A stretch of 64,000 nucleotides of DNA from Allobosea thiooxidans. Lineage in GTDB: Bacteria > Pseudomonadota > Alphaproteobacteria > Rhizobiales > Beijerinckiaceae. A program made the position numbers and the translations under genes. Below the pieces are notes generated by a model. It saw nothing but the letters and a program-made list of their open reading frames with translations, was not told the DNA's origin and did not search any database. The DNA is taken from positions 310,001-374,000 of the forward strand of contig NZ_FUYX01000004.1 of NCBI RefSeq assembly GCF_900168195.1. Reading direction: 5' to 3'. Shown in pieces: positions 46,615 to 56,249 of this stretch. Each line of letters opens with the position of its first letter. Positions within the stretch are counted from its first letter, which is position 1.

Positions 46615-47477
46615 GACCGCGCTCCGCTCTGCAGCGTCGGCCCGTCGAGCCAGGCGGGATCGCGGCTCGGCACCTGCAGCACATCGGCCGGCCGGTCGAG
46701 CCGCGGCAGGCTGTCGAGCAAGGCGCGCGTATAGGGGTGCCGCGCATTGCGCAGCTCGCGCGCCGGGATGTCCTCCATGATCCGGCCGGCATACATAACC
46801 AACACGCGGTCACAGAAATCGGCCACGAGATTGAGATCATGGCTGATGAAGATCAGCCCGGCGCCGCGCCGCGTCACCAGCTCGTCGAGGATGCTCAGCA
46901 CCTGCCGCCGGATGGTGACGTCGAGCGCCGAGGTCGGCTCGTCGGCGATGATCAGATCCGGCTCCGGGATCAGCATCATCGCGATCATGATGCGCTGTCC
47001 CATCCCGCCCGAAACCTCGTGCGGGAGGAGCTTGAAGACGCGCGCGGGGTCGCGGATCTTCACGGCCTCCAGCATGGCGAGCGCCCGAGCTTCCGCCTCC
47101 TTGCCGCCGACCTTGTGGTGCAGCCGGTAGGCCTCGGTGATCTGCTCGCCCACCCGCATCAGCGGGTTGAGCGAGAATTTCGGGTCCTGCAGGATCATCG
47201 AGATGCGGTTGCCGCGGATCGTCCGCATCTGGCGTTCGCCGGCGGCGAGCAGGTCGATCCCGTCGAAGGACAACCGCTTGGCGGAGATGCTCGCCGCCTT
47301 CGGCGTCAGCTTCAGGATGGTGCGCCCGGTCAGCGACTTGCCGGAGCCGGACTCGCCGACGATGCCGACCTTCTCGCGGCCGACGCTGAAGGAGATGCCG
47401 CGCACCGCCTGCACGGTGCGATGCGCGCCCTTGAAGGTGACGGAGAGGTCTTCGACCTCGAGCAGCGGCTTAACCAT
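46611..47477 (-). CDS. Peptide ABC transporter ATPase (DppD-type)
   Basis: 288 residues from ATG at 47477 ([11 protein letters not shown]), overlapping the permease stop by 8 bp. Walker [11 protein letters not shown], signature VSGGMGQR (a variant of LSGGQ), Walker [13 protein letters not shown] and switch His in ISHDLNL. The C-terminal extension [16 protein letters not shown] is the OppD-type segment. Pairs with the DppF-type ATPase downstream. Confidence 0.92.
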
Positions 47478-48402
47478 GGCGCGGATCCAGGATGTCGCGC
47501 AGGCCGTCGCCGAACAGGTTGAAGGCCAGGCTGGTGACGAGGATGGCGAGGCCGGGGATCGCGGCGATCCAGCCATTGGTCAGGATGAACTCGCGGCCCG
47601 AAGCCAGCATCGCCCCCCATTCCGGGCTCGGCGGCTGCGCGCCCAGCCCGAGGAAGCCGAGGCCGGCCGCGGTCAGGATGATCGACGCCATGTTGAGCGT
47701 GATGCGCACCACGACGGAGGGAATGCACATCGGCACGACATGGCCGAGGATGATCCTGAGCGGCGACGCCCCCTGCAGCCGGACGGCGGCGATGTAGTCG
47801 GACTTGCGGATCGACAGCGTCTCGGCGCGGGCGAGGCGCGCGATCGGCGGCCAGGCAGCGAGCGCGATCGCGATGATAGCGTGATCGATGCTCGGCCCGA
47901 GGGCCGCGACGAAGGCCAGCGCCAGCACCAGGCTCGGGAACGCCAGGAAGATGTCGACGATGCGCATCAGCACGGTGTCGACCCAGCCCCCGAGATAGCC
48001 GGAAGTGGTGCCGATGATCAGCCCGAGCGGCGCCGCGATCACCGCCGTCAGCAGGGCGATGTAGAGCGTGATGCGCGAGCCGAACACCAGTCGGCTGAAG
48101 ATGTCGCGACCGAGCTCGTCCGTGCCGAACCAGTGCGCGGCGGAGGGCCGTTGCAAGCGCTGCGTCAGGTCCTGCGCGTAGATGTCATGCGTCGCGATCA
48201 GCGGCGCGAACAGTGCCACCAGCATGATCAGCACGATGATGGCGAGGCCGAACAGCGCGGCGGGGTTGGCCCTGAGCCGCCACCATTTCAGCGACAATTG
48301 CTGCATCCGCGCCTGGAAAGGCGAGGACGGGACGGGCGCCGCGAGCCAGGCCCGGAGGCCTCGCCCGTTGGCCTGGTCGATGGAGTTTGGTGCCATGGCC
48401 AT
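47470..48402 (-). CDS. Peptide ABC transporter permease (DppC-type)
   Basis: 310 residues. A cytosolic N-terminus of about 50 residues precedes LFGLAIIVLIMLVALFAPLIA. HWFGTDELGRDIFSRL is the typical DppC loop, with the EAA loop AAVRLQGASPLRIILGHVVP and C-terminal [17 protein letters not shown]. About six membrane helices. 3 bp after the DppB-type gene. Confidence 0.93.
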   Translation of the reverse strand: MAMAPNSIDQANGRGLRAWLAAPVPSSPFQARMQQLSLKWWRLRANPAALFGLAIIVLIMLVALFAPLIATHDIYAQDLTQRLQRPSAAHWFGTDELGRDIFSRLVFGSRITLYIALLTAVIAAPLGLIIGTTSGYLGGWVDTVLMRIVDIFLAFPSLVLALAFVAALGPSIDHAIIAIALAAWPPIARLARAETLSIRKSDYIAAVRLQGASPLRIILGHVVPMCIPSVVVRITLNMASIILTAAGLGFLGLGAQPPSPEWGAMLASGREFILTNGWIAAIPGLAILVTSLAFNLFGDGLRDILDPRHG

Positions 48403-48405
48403 GCC

Positions 48406-49476
48406 TCAGCGGGTCCGCGGGTCGAAGACCCGGTAAAGCAGGTCGCACAACAGGTTGAGCGTGACGAAGATGACGCCGACGAGCAGCGTGCAGCCGACGA
48501 CGGCGTTCATGTCGCCGGCGAGGAGCGCATTTGTCAGGTAGCGGCCGAAGCCCGGCCAGGCGAATACCGTCTCGGTCAGCACCGCGCCTTCGAGCAGGAA
48601 GGCGTAGGAGAGCGCGACCACCGTCACCACCTGCACGGCGATGTTGCGGAAGGCGTGGCCCCAGACCGTACGCGCCCAGGACAGGCCCTTGACCCGCGCC
48701 GTCACCACATATTCCTGCCCGAGCTGCTCCATCATGAAGCTGCGGGTCATGCGGCTGATATAGGCGAGCGAGCTGAAGGCCAGGATCGAGGCCGGCAGGA
48801 TGATGTGGGACACGGCATTGCCGAACATCTCCCAGTTGCCGGCGAGCGCGCTGTCGATCAGCAGGAAGCCGGTCACGGGTTCGAGATCGAACTCATAGGT
48901 GAAGTCGATGCGCCCCGGCCCGCCGACCCAGCCCAGCGTCGCGTAGAACAGCACGAGCCCCATCAGGCCGAGCCAGAAATTCGGCGCGGAATAGCCGATC
49001 AACCCGACGATCCGGACGATCTGGTCGAGCCAGGAGCCGCGATACATCGCCGAGAGCACGCCGAGCGGAATGCCGAGGCTCGTCCCGATCACGATCGCCA
49101 CGCTGGCGAGCTCGATCGTGGCCGGGAAGACGCGGGCGATATCCGCCATCACGGGCTTGCCGGTGGTCAGCGCCATGCCGAAATCGAGATGCAGCACGCC
49201 CCAGAGATAGCGGCCGAACTGGACATAGAGCGGCTGGTCGAGACCGAGCTGCTTGTACATCGCCTGATAGGCTTCCTGGGTCACGTTGTCGCCGAGCACG
49301 GCGACAACGGGATCGAGCGGCAGCAGGCGGCCGATGAAGAAGGTCAACGCGGCGAGCCCGAGCAGGGTCACGGCGAAGGAGACGACGATTCGGCCGGATG
49401 CCTTGAGCCAGGACGGAAGCATGGTCCGTTCCGGCTCGGAGCTCAGGCCGGGCGCCGCAGCGGCGGTCCGGGACAT
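48406..49476 (-). CDS. Peptide ABC transporter permease (DppB-type)
   Basis: 356 residues. First helix VVSFAVTLLGLAALTFFI, periplasmic LGLDQPLYVQFGRYLWGV, EAA loop TARVKGLSWARTVWGHAFRN and C-terminal YRVFDPRTR. A 25-residue polar N-terminus precedes helix 1. It starts 10 bp after the binding-protein gene. Confidence 0.92.
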   Translation of the reverse strand: MSRTAAAAPGLSSEPERTMLPSWLKASGRIVVSFAVTLLGLAALTFFIGRLLPLDPVVAVLGDNVTQEAYQAMYKQLGLDQPLYVQFGRYLWGVLHLDFGMALTTGKPVMADIARVFPATIELASVAIVIGTSLGIPLGVLSAMYRGSWLDQIVRIVGLIGYSAPNFWLGLMGLVLFYATLGWVGGPGRIDFTYEFDLEPVTGFLLIDSALAGNWEMFGNAVSHIILPASILAFSSLAYISRMTRSFMMEQLGQEYVVTARVKGLSWARTVWGHAFRNIAVQVVTVVALSYAFLLEGAVLTETVFAWPGFGRYLTNALLAGDMNAVVGCTLLVGVIFVTLNLLCDLLYRVFDPRTR

Positions 49477-49486
49477 CGCGGCGGCC

Positions 49487-51124
49487 TTACTTGGTCGCCC
49501 GCTCGTAGTAGGTACGGAAGCCGTTCCAGGTCCAAGACTTCAGGTCCTTGCGCACGCCAGCGACGCTGTTCATCTGGAACATGAAGGCCATCGGCCCCTT
49601 GGCCATCACTTCCTTCTGGATCGTGGCGTAAAGGGCGTCGCGCTTGGCCGGATCGGGCTCGAGCAGGGCCTCGTCAACCTTCTTGTTGAGGTCGAGATCC
49701 TGGTAGGCGGCGCGCCAGCTCGGATACTGGGTCTGCTTGGCCTCGAGCCGGTTGTCGGGGTTGAAGACGAGGCGCGAGGCGTTGCCATGCGCGTCCGGGA
49801 CGCCGGTCTGCCAGGCCAGCATCGCCGACTGATACTCGCGCCCGCGCACCTTGCTGAAGAGCTGGGCGTTGGCCATGCGTTCCAGCGAGAGCTTGACGCC
49901 GACCTTGGCGGCGTTCTGCTGGACACTCTGGGCGATCGGGTTGGCATGCGGCAGCGTGCCGAAGATCATGGTCGCCTCGAAGCCGTTCGGGTAGCCGGCC
50001 TCCGTCAGGAGCTGCTTGGCCTTGTCGAGGTCGAGCTTGAAGGGCTGGCCCTCCTTCTCGTCGAGGGCACCGACGGCGCCGAGCTGGGCGAAGCTGGCGC
50101 GGGGAACGCCGAGATAGGTCATGACCGTCTTGGCGAGGCCGTCATAGTCGACCAGGTAGCGCATCGCGAGGCGCACCTTCTCCTTGGAGAAGGGGCCGTC
50201 CGCGACGTTGAATCCCCAGTAGAAGAGCTGCGGCCTCAGGACCTTGATGATCGAGATGTCCTTGGAGCCTTCGAGGTCCTTCAGGTCCTCCGGCGTCAGG
50301 TCGCGCGCCACGTCGACGTCGCCCTGGCTCAGCAGCAGGCGCTGGGTGCCCGGTTCCGCGACATGGCGGATCAGGATACGCTTCAGGCCGGGCGCCTTGC
50401 CCCAATAGCCGTCATTCGCCTCCAGCACGATCGACTCGCCTGCATTCCAGCGCGTCAGCTTGTAGGGGCCGACGCAGGCCGTGCGCGTGGCCAGATACTT
50501 GTTGCCGAGATCGCTGCCCTGCTCGTTCGCCATCAGGGTCTTCTTGTCCATCACCATGGAGACCCGGTTGGCGGCGATCGCCTGCAGCATCAGCGTCGTC
50601 GGATAGGGCTTGTCGAACTTGAGGACGAGGGTGTCGTTCGGGCCCGCGACGATGGTCTGCTCGACATTGTCCTTGGTGAAGCCGTACTCGGTCAGAGTCG
50701 CCGCATTGCCGAAGTTCAGCTTGACGACGCGCTGCAGCGACCAGGCGACATCCTCCGCCGTGACGACGTTTCCGGACGGGAACTTCGCACCCTTGTGCAG
50801 GTGGAAGGTGATCTCCTTGCGGTCCGGCGAGACGTCCCAACGCTCGGCGAGGCTCGGCACGACCTTGCGCTCGTCGGCCGGGTCGAAATCGACCAGCGTG
50901 TCGCAGGTATTCTGCAGGATCTCGTTGGTGACGACCTCGCCGACCTGGGCCGGGTCGAAGGTGCTGATGGCGTCGATGTTCCAGGCCATCACCAGCGCGT
51001 TCTTGGGCGTGGCGGCGATGGCCGCTCCCGCGCCGGCGCAGAGGGCGGCGGCAGCCGCGGCCGAGAGCAGCCTGCGCCCGGCGGCGCTGCGCTTGGTTCC
51101 GGTCTCGTCGTTTCGCTTGGCCAT
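49487..51124 (-). CDS. Peptide ABC transporter substrate-binding protein
   Basis: 545 residues, SBP family 5. Signal peptide with GRRLLSAAAAAALCAGAGAAIAA (about residues 16-38), so periplasmic. SBP_bac_5 features: PSLAERWDVSPDRKEITFHL, VTAEDVAWSLQRV and PYPTTLMLQAIAANRVS. First gene of the transporter section; it follows the AbgB-like hydrolase by 88 bp, a gap that could hold an internal promoter. Ligand unknown; the neighbouring peptidases and amidohydrolase suggest peptides or N-acyl amino acids. Confidence 0.92.
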   Translation of the reverse strand: MAKRNDETGTKRSAAGRRLLSAAAAAALCAGAGAAIAATPKNALVMAWNIDAISTFDPAQVGEVVTNEILQNTCDTLVDFDPADERKVVPSLAERWDVSPDRKEITFHLHKGAKFPSGNVVTAEDVAWSLQRVVKLNFGNAATLTEYGFTKDNVEQTIVAGPNDTLVLKFDKPYPTTLMLQAIAANRVSMVMDKKTLMANEQGSDLGNKYLATRTACVGPYKLTRWNAGESIVLEANDGYWGKAPGLKRILIRHVAEPGTQRLLLSQGDVDVARDLTPEDLKDLEGSKDISIIKVLRPQLFYWGFNVADGPFSKEKVRLAMRYLVDYDGLAKTVMTYLGVPRASFAQLGAVGALDEKEGQPFKLDLDKAKQLLTEAGYPNGFEATMIFGTLPHANPIAQSVQQNAAKVGVKLSLERMANAQLFSKVRGREYQSAMLAWQTGVPDAHGNASRLVFNPDNRLEAKQTQYPSWRAAYQDLDLNKKVDEALLEPDPAKRDALYATIQKEVMAKGPMAFMFQMNSVAGVRKDLKSWTWNGFRTYYERATK

Positions 51125-51212
51125 GATCGAATCCCGCTCTTTGGTTGTTGTTTGATTGGAAGACGCGTCGGTCGTCCGGGAGCCGCCCTTGCGACCGCTC
51201 CCGGCAGTCGGC

Positions 51213-52640
51213 TCAGGCGGCTTCGGGCCGCGGCTTGATCGGCGGCTTCACCTCGGCCGGAATCGGGCAGACATAGGGTGTCTGCGTCGTCCGCTCCTGA
51301 TGGTCCTTCTTGGCCCGCGCCAGCAGCGTCTCGTCGCTGATGACGTCGACCGCCGTCGCGGCCATGATCTTGGCTGCATGGACCATGCCCTTATGCGCAG
51401 CCGGCGCCTTGCCCTGTGCCGTGATCTGCCAGGAATGCCCGGGCGTGCCGATGGCATGGGTCGCGACCCGCGCCTGGATGGTCGGCACCTTCCAGCTGAC
51501 ATCGGCGACATCGGTCGAGCCGATCATCGGCACGCCGCGCGTGCCCTGCGGCACGACGAAATCGCAAAGCGGCGTGTTCTCGCGCGGCGCGATGCCGGTC
51601 TTGCGATAGTCGTTGAGGATGTCGGCCGGGCCGAGCGTCGCCTGGATCTTCGCCGCATAGGCCCTGTCGGCCGCATCGAAGGGCACGGGGCCGAGACGGT
51701 CGATGTTCTTGAACATCGCGTCTTCCAGCGGCGTGTTGCCGAGCATGTTGGAGACCGCGCTCATGATCGAGATCGAGACGGTGGTCTCGGTCATCAGCGC
51801 CGCGCCCTCGGCGATCTTCTTCACGCGCTCGTTGAGCTCCAGCATGCCGGCGAGGTCGCGCGCCCGGATGGCGTAGCGCACCTTGGCCGAAGCCTGCACG
51901 ACATTCGGCGCGATGCCGCCGGCATCGAGATAGGCATAGTGGATGCGCGCGTCGGACGGCGCATGCTCGCGCATGTAGTTGACGCCGACATTCATCAGTT
52001 CGACCGCATCGAGGGCCGAGCGGCCGAGATGAGGCGCCGCCGCCGCATGCGAAGCGCGGCCAGTGAACTGGAAATCCATCCGGGTATTGGCGAGCGACAA
52101 GGCATCGTCGACCTTGGTCATCGTCGCCGGGTGCCACGAGATGGCGACATCGACATCGTCGAAGGCGCCAGCCCGCACCATGAAGGCCTTGGCCGCGCCG
52201 CCCTCTTCCGCGGGACAGCCGAAATAGCGCACGCGCCCCGGGCGTCCGGTCTTCGCAAGCCAGTCCTTCACCGCGGTCGCCGCCAGCAGCGCGGCCGAGC
52301 CCAGCATGTTGTGGCCGCAGCCATGGCCGTGGCCGCCGGCCTCGACCGGCTTCGGCTCGGCGATGTTGGCCTCCTGGCTGAGGCCCGGCAGCGCGTCATA
52401 TTCGCCGAGGATGGCGATGACCGGGCCGCCTTCGCCCGCCTCGCCCATCACGGCGGTCGGGATGCCCGCGACGTTCTCGGTGATGCGGAAGCCCTGCTCC
52501 TTGAGCATCGCGATATGCTCGCCGACCGAGCGGTACTCGGTATAGGCGATCTCGGGCATGCCCCAGACGCGGTCGCTCAGCGCCTCGAAGGGCTGCCGCT
52601 TCGTATCGACCAGCTCCCAGATGATCTCGGAATTCTGCAT
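51213..52640 (-). CDS. M20-family amidohydrolase, AbgB-like
   Basis: 475 residues. Metal-dependent M20 aminoacylase/carboxypeptidase closest in layout to AbgB, the p-aminobenzoyl-glutamate hydrolase subunit. Seen: WGMPEIAYTEYRS at the start, ILGEYDALPGLSQEA, GHGHGCGHNMLGS (metal ligands), PAEEGGAAKAFMV (catalytic Glu), TGRASHAAAAPHLGRSALDA (dimerisation domain) and GHSWQ near the end. Probably cleaves an N-acyl amino acid or amide after import. 14 bp after the S9 peptidase gene. Confidence 0.9.
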   Translation of the reverse strand: MQNSEIIWELVDTKRQPFEALSDRVWGMPEIAYTEYRSVGEHIAMLKEQGFRITENVAGIPTAVMGEAGEGGPVIAILGEYDALPGLSQEANIAEPKPVEAGGHGHGCGHNMLGSAALLAATAVKDWLAKTGRPGRVRYFGCPAEEGGAAKAFMVRAGAFDDVDVAISWHPATMTKVDDALSLANTRMDFQFTGRASHAAAAPHLGRSALDAVELMNVGVNYMREHAPSDARIHYAYLDAGGIAPNVVQASAKVRYAIRARDLAGMLELNERVKKIAEGAALMTETTVSISIMSAVSNMLGNTPLEDAMFKNIDRLGPVPFDAADRAYAAKIQATLGPADILNDYRKTGIAPRENTPLCDFVVPQGTRGVPMIGSTDVADVSWKVPTIQARVATHAIGTPGHSWQITAQGKAPAAHKGMVHAAKIMAATAVDVISDETLLARAKKDHQERTTQTPYVCPIPAEVKPPIKPRPEAA

Positions 52641-52654
52641 GGCGTGGTCCTCTC

Positions 52655-54469
52655 TCAGAGATGCTCTCGCAGGAAACGGGCCACGCCGCCGAAAACGGTG
52701 CGCCGGTTCTCGATCCGGGCGAAGCCATGGCCCTCATGCGGGATGCGCACATACTCGACCGGGCGGCCAAGCCCACGCAGCACCGAATAGATCATCTCGC
52801 TCTCGCCGGGCGGCACGCGCGGGTCGTCGAAACCCTGCGCGATGAAGAGCGGCACGCGGATCTGGTCGAGCTTGTGGATCGGCGAGAAGCGGATCAGGTT
52901 CTCGCGGTCCGCGACCGGATCGCCATATTCGACCGCGCGCAGATAGCGGCGCCACGGCCCGGTCGTCTCCAGCAGCGTCAGGAAATTGGCGATGCCGTAG
53001 AATTCGATGCCGACCTTCCAGAGCTCGGGCTGTTCGGTCAGCGCCGCCAGCACCATGAAGCCGCCATAGGAGCGGCCATAGACCGCGACGCGGTCATCGT
53101 TCACGTCGGATTGCTCGCGCAGCCAGAGCCTGACCGCCTTCAGATCGGCGACGCTGTCCATGCGCAGATGCTTGTCGTCGAGATGGTGGTAGCTGCGGCC
53201 ATAGCCGGTCGAGCCGCGCACATTCGGCGCGATCACCATGATGCCCTGGCTCAGGAAGAACTGCAGGTCGGCCCGGAAGATCGGCGTCCACTGCGCCTCC
53301 GGGCCACCATGGACCACGACGACGGCAGGATAGCCGCCTTCCGGCGCCTTGCAGCGCGGCCGGTAGACGAAGAACGGGACTTCGAGCCCATCGAAGCTCT
53401 TGGTGCTCGCGACCATCGGCTCGACGAAACCGGCCGGATCGAGCCCGGCCTTCGAGGCATCGGTCAATCGCTTGACCTGCTTGGTCGCGATGTCGAAGTG
53501 CCAGATATCCGGCGACGCGGTCGAGCCGTCGAGCGGGAAGACGAGCCCGGAACCATTCGGCAGCCAGGCGACGGAACCGACCGTTCCCGGCGGCAGGCCT
53601 TCAGCCTCGAACTCCGCCCCGCTGGCGATGTCGCGCACGAAGACGCGGTTCCAGCCGCGATCATTGGCGACATAGGCGAGGCGGTTCTGGTCCGGCGCCA
53701 GCGCGACCGCCTCGATATCCTGCCCGTCGCGCTCGACGATCCAGCTCAGCGTGCCGTCGGCTGCCGAGCGGAAGGCGACGCTGAGAAACTCCCGGCCCTG
53801 ATCGGTGATGGTGAAGAAGCCGCTGCCGTCCTTCTTCATCCGGTTGGCGGCGTAGCGGGCCCGGCCCTCATGCGGCAGCAGAGCTTCGCGCGCCCCGCTT
53901 TCGAGATCGAGCCGGTAGAGGTCCTGGTCGTTCATCGCATGGGTCGCGTCGGCAACCAGCAGCGAACGTCCGTCCGGGAAGAAGGCCACGGCCTCACGAT
54001 AGCCGCTGCCCTCGAAGACGCGCCGCGCCGCCCGCGTCGCCATGTCCATCACATAGATGTCCATATGCTCGCGGTCGCGCGCATTCGAGGCGAAGGCGAT
54101 GCGCTGGCCGTCCGGCGCCCAGCAGCCCCAGACGTGGACGACGGTCGGATCATCCGTCAGCGGCTGCGGCACGCCGGAAGCGCCCGGCACGAGCCAGAGC
54201 TGGTGGCGCTCGTCGCCGCCGCAATCCATCGTGAACAGCAGGTCGCGGCTCTTCGGGTTGAAGGCGATCGCGCCGACCGGCTCCGGCATGTCGGTCAGGC
54301 GCCAGGGCGCCCCGCCGGCGAGCGGCCGGAGCCAGATCTGATGCGTGCCGCTCTCGTCGCTGAGATAGGCGAGGAGTTCGCCGTCCGGCGCCACGGCCGG
54401 GCTCTTGGCGCTGCGGATTTCGAGATAGGGCTCGATGCCCAGGCGGATCTGGCTGGCGGCTTCGTACAT
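52655..54469 (-). CDS. S9-family prolyl oligopeptidase-like peptidase
   Basis: 604 residues. An N-terminal seven-bladed beta-propeller (about 20-350; repeated LAYLSDESGTHQIWL-type blades) covers a C-terminal alpha/beta-hydrolase domain: VVVVHGGPEAQWTP, nucleophile Ser in VYGRSYGGFMVLAAL, Asp in QGFDDPRVP and His in PHEGHGFA. No signal peptide is visible, so cytosolic cleavage of imported peptides is likely. It lies between the proline iminopeptidase gene (10 bp) and the AbgB-like gene (14 bp). Confidence 0.93.
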   Translation of the reverse strand: MYEAASQIRLGIEPYLEIRSAKSPAVAPDGELLAYLSDESGTHQIWLRPLAGGAPWRLTDMPEPVGAIAFNPKSRDLLFTMDCGGDERHQLWLVPGASGVPQPLTDDPTVVHVWGCWAPDGQRIAFASNARDREHMDIYVMDMATRAARRVFEGSGYREAVAFFPDGRSLLVADATHAMNDQDLYRLDLESGAREALLPHEGRARYAANRMKKDGSGFFTITDQGREFLSVAFRSAADGTLSWIVERDGQDIEAVALAPDQNRLAYVANDRGWNRVFVRDIASGAEFEAEGLPPGTVGSVAWLPNGSGLVFPLDGSTASPDIWHFDIATKQVKRLTDASKAGLDPAGFVEPMVASTKSFDGLEVPFFVYRPRCKAPEGGYPAVVVVHGGPEAQWTPIFRADLQFFLSQGIMVIAPNVRGSTGYGRSYHHLDDKHLRMDSVADLKAVRLWLREQSDVNDDRVAVYGRSYGGFMVLAALTEQPELWKVGIEFYGIANFLTLLETTGPWRRYLRAVEYGDPVADRENLIRFSPIHKLDQIRVPLFIAQGFDDPRVPPGESEMIYSVLRGLGRPVEYVRIPHEGHGFARIENRRTVFGGVARFLREHL

Positions 54470-54479
54470 GGCTGTTCCT

Positions 54480-55457
54480 TCAGGCCGCGAGGGCCAGCAT
54501 CGAATCGCGCAGGCGGTCGGTCGCTTCGCGCAGGGCCAGCGACAGCGCCGGCGCGCTCGGCGTCGCCGCGTGGTTGGCTTCGGTCACGATGGTGAAGCGG
54601 GCCTCGGGCCAGGCCGTCTTCAGGCGCCAGGCCGTGCACATCGGCGTCACGATGTCGTAGCGCCCCTGCACGATCTCGGCCGGCAGGTGCCGGATGCGCG
54701 AGACGTCGCGCAGCAACTGGCCGGGTTCGAGGAAGGCGCCGTTGACGCAGTAATGCGTGAAGATGCGGGCCAGCGCGAGCGCGGCCTCCGGCTCGGTCAG
54801 CGCCGCGACATGCTCGGCATCGGGCAGGAAGGTCTGCGTCTTTCCCGAGAAGGTGCGCAAGGCGACTGCGGCCGCCAGTTGCTGCTCGCGATCGGGCCCG
54901 GTCAGGCGGCGATAATAGGCGCCGAGCAGGTCGCCGCGTTCCGCTTCCGGCACGAAATTGGCGAAGACCTCCCAATGGTCCGGGAAGATCGTGCGCGAGC
55001 CGTGGAACCACCAGTCGATCTCGGCGCGCTCTGCCATGAAGATGCCGTGCAGGCGGAAGCCGAGGCAGCGCTCGGGATGCGCCTGCCCATAGGCGAGGCC
55101 GAGGCAACTGCCCCAGGAACCGCCGGTGACGAGCCAGCGCGCGATGCCGAGATGCTCCCGGATCCGTTCGAGATCGGCGACCAGCGTTTGGGTCGTGTTG
55201 CCCGCGAGCTCCGCCAGAGGGCGCGAGCGCCCTGCCCCGCGCTGGTCGAAGGTCACGATCCGGAAGGCGGCGGGATCGAAGGTCCGCCGCTGCGCCGGCT
55301 TGCTGCCCGCGCCCGGGCCGCCATGCAGGAAAACGACGGGAATCCCGTCGGGATTGCCGCTCTGCTCGACGATCAGCTCATGGCCGTCCCCGACCGGCAG
55401 GCGCTGGGAGTGATAGGGCTCGATCGCTGGATAGAGGGCGCTCTCGTCGTCTGGCAC
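54480..55457 (-). CDS. pip: Proline iminopeptidase (alpha/beta hydrolase, S33)
   Basis: 325 residues. Removes N-terminal proline from peptides. Signatures: VFLHGGPGAGSKPA, DQRGAGRSRP, nucleophile in TGGSWGSCLGLAYGQAHP, and the catalytic His near EANHAAT. GTG at 55457 with GGAG upstream gives a typical N-terminus (LYPAIEPYHSQRLPVGDGH); longer starts add a basic stretch unlike the family. First gene of the ten-gene minus-strand run. Confidence 0.92.
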   Translation of the reverse strand: MPDDESALYPAIEPYHSQRLPVGDGHELIVEQSGNPDGIPVVFLHGGPGAGSKPAQRRTFDPAAFRIVTFDQRGAGRSRPLAELAGNTTQTLVADLERIREHLGIARWLVTGGSWGSCLGLAYGQAHPERCLGFRLHGIFMAERAEIDWWFHGSRTIFPDHWEVFANFVPEAERGDLLGAYYRRLTGPDREQQLAAAVALRTFSGKTQTFLPDAEHVAALTEPEAALALARIFTHYCVNGAFLEPGQLLRDVSRIRHLPAEIVQGRYDIVTPMCTAWRLKTAWPEARFTIVTEANHAATPSAPALSLALREATDRLRDSMLALAA

Positions 55458-55643
55458 ACGGGACTCCGCCGAACCGAGCGCCGCGACGCCCCTGGTCCGG
55501 GGCAGGATGGCACGTCGAAAGCGCCGCTGGCTAATGCATTCGGAGCGCGATCTTATGAAATTCCGGAATAGATTAGCCGATCGGGAAGATGACGGAGCCC
55601 GGCGCCACTCCGCGGTCGCGGAGGCCGGCACCTCCCCTGCTGG

Positions 55644-56207
55644 TCACCGGAAGACGAGCCGCAGACCATTCCGCACGGCAGCCAACCGGGCCTCGATATG
55701 CAGGCGAACGAGGAGGAGCCAGATCCGGCGTCGGATCTCCGGCGTGCTGTGGCTTGCGGCAGCCCTTTCGGCCGTAGCCCGAGCTCCGGCATAATCGCCG
55801 GCAGCGCGCTGCGCCCTAGCATAGGCGATCAGCAGGCCGACCATGTCGGGGGCGAGCCGGGCGGCCTCGCGATGGGCTTCCCGCGCCTCGGCAACCTGCC
55901 CTGCATCGTCCAGATGGATGCCGAGGTGATGCCAGGCATGGGCGGCGTGGGGAGCGATCCCGGTCGCGCGCCGGGCGAGCGCGATGGCGGTGCTGCGGCG
56001 GCCGGGCCCGACGGCATAGGACATCGCCAGATGATAATGCGCCGAGCGCCGGCGGGCGCGGATCGCCCGCCGGCGCAGCGCGGCAAGGTCGAGCTCACCC
56101 CCAGCGACGCCCGAGACGAGTTCCTCCAGAACCCCGCAATCCTGCGTTCCGCAGGCGGCTAAGCTTTTTTGGAACCGCAACAGCGTCGTGGCAGCACAAC
56201 TTGACAT
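55644..56207 (-). CDS. TPR-repeat protein divergent from DUF2793 gene
   Basis: 187 residues. Residues about 50-160 form tetratricopeptide-like helix pairs (AIALARRATGIAPHAAHAWHH, VAEAREAHREAARLAPDMVG and GDYAGARATAERAAAS). The N-terminus has three cysteines; no membrane helix. Function unknown; likely a scaffold. The ATG at 56207 overlaps the -35 element of the divergent DUF2793 promoter, so both genes are read from one short control region. Confidence 0.7.
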   Translation of the reverse strand: MSSCAATTLLRFQKSLAACGTQDCGVLEELVSGVAGGELDLAALRRRAIRARRRSAHYHLAMSYAVGPGRRSTAIALARRATGIAPHAAHAWHHLGIHLDDAGQVAEAREAHREAARLAPDMVGLLIAYARAQRAAGDYAGARATAERAAASHSTPEIRRRIWLLLVRLHIEARLAAVRNGLRLVFR

Positions 56208-56229
56208 AAGGAATATTATCCTATATCAA
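56201..56229 (+). promoter_or_regulatory. Sigma70-like promoter of the DUF2793 gene
   Basis: TTGACA at 56201-56206, a 17-nt spacer, then TATCAA at 56224-56229; the perfect -35 is unusual in this GC-rich window. AGGAGG at 56239-56244 and the ATG at 56250 follow. Confidence 0.6.
56209..56224. promoter_or_regulatory. Palindromic element within the DUF2793 promoter spacer
   Basis: AGG-N8-CCTAT (AGGAATATTATCCTAT) lies between the -35 and -10 elements. 12 of 16 bases match the palindrome at 28366 in front of the S24 repressor, with the same 8-bp AT-rich centre. Candidate repressor site. Confidence 0.4.
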
Positions 56230-56249
56230 TAGCTGAATAGGAGGCTGCC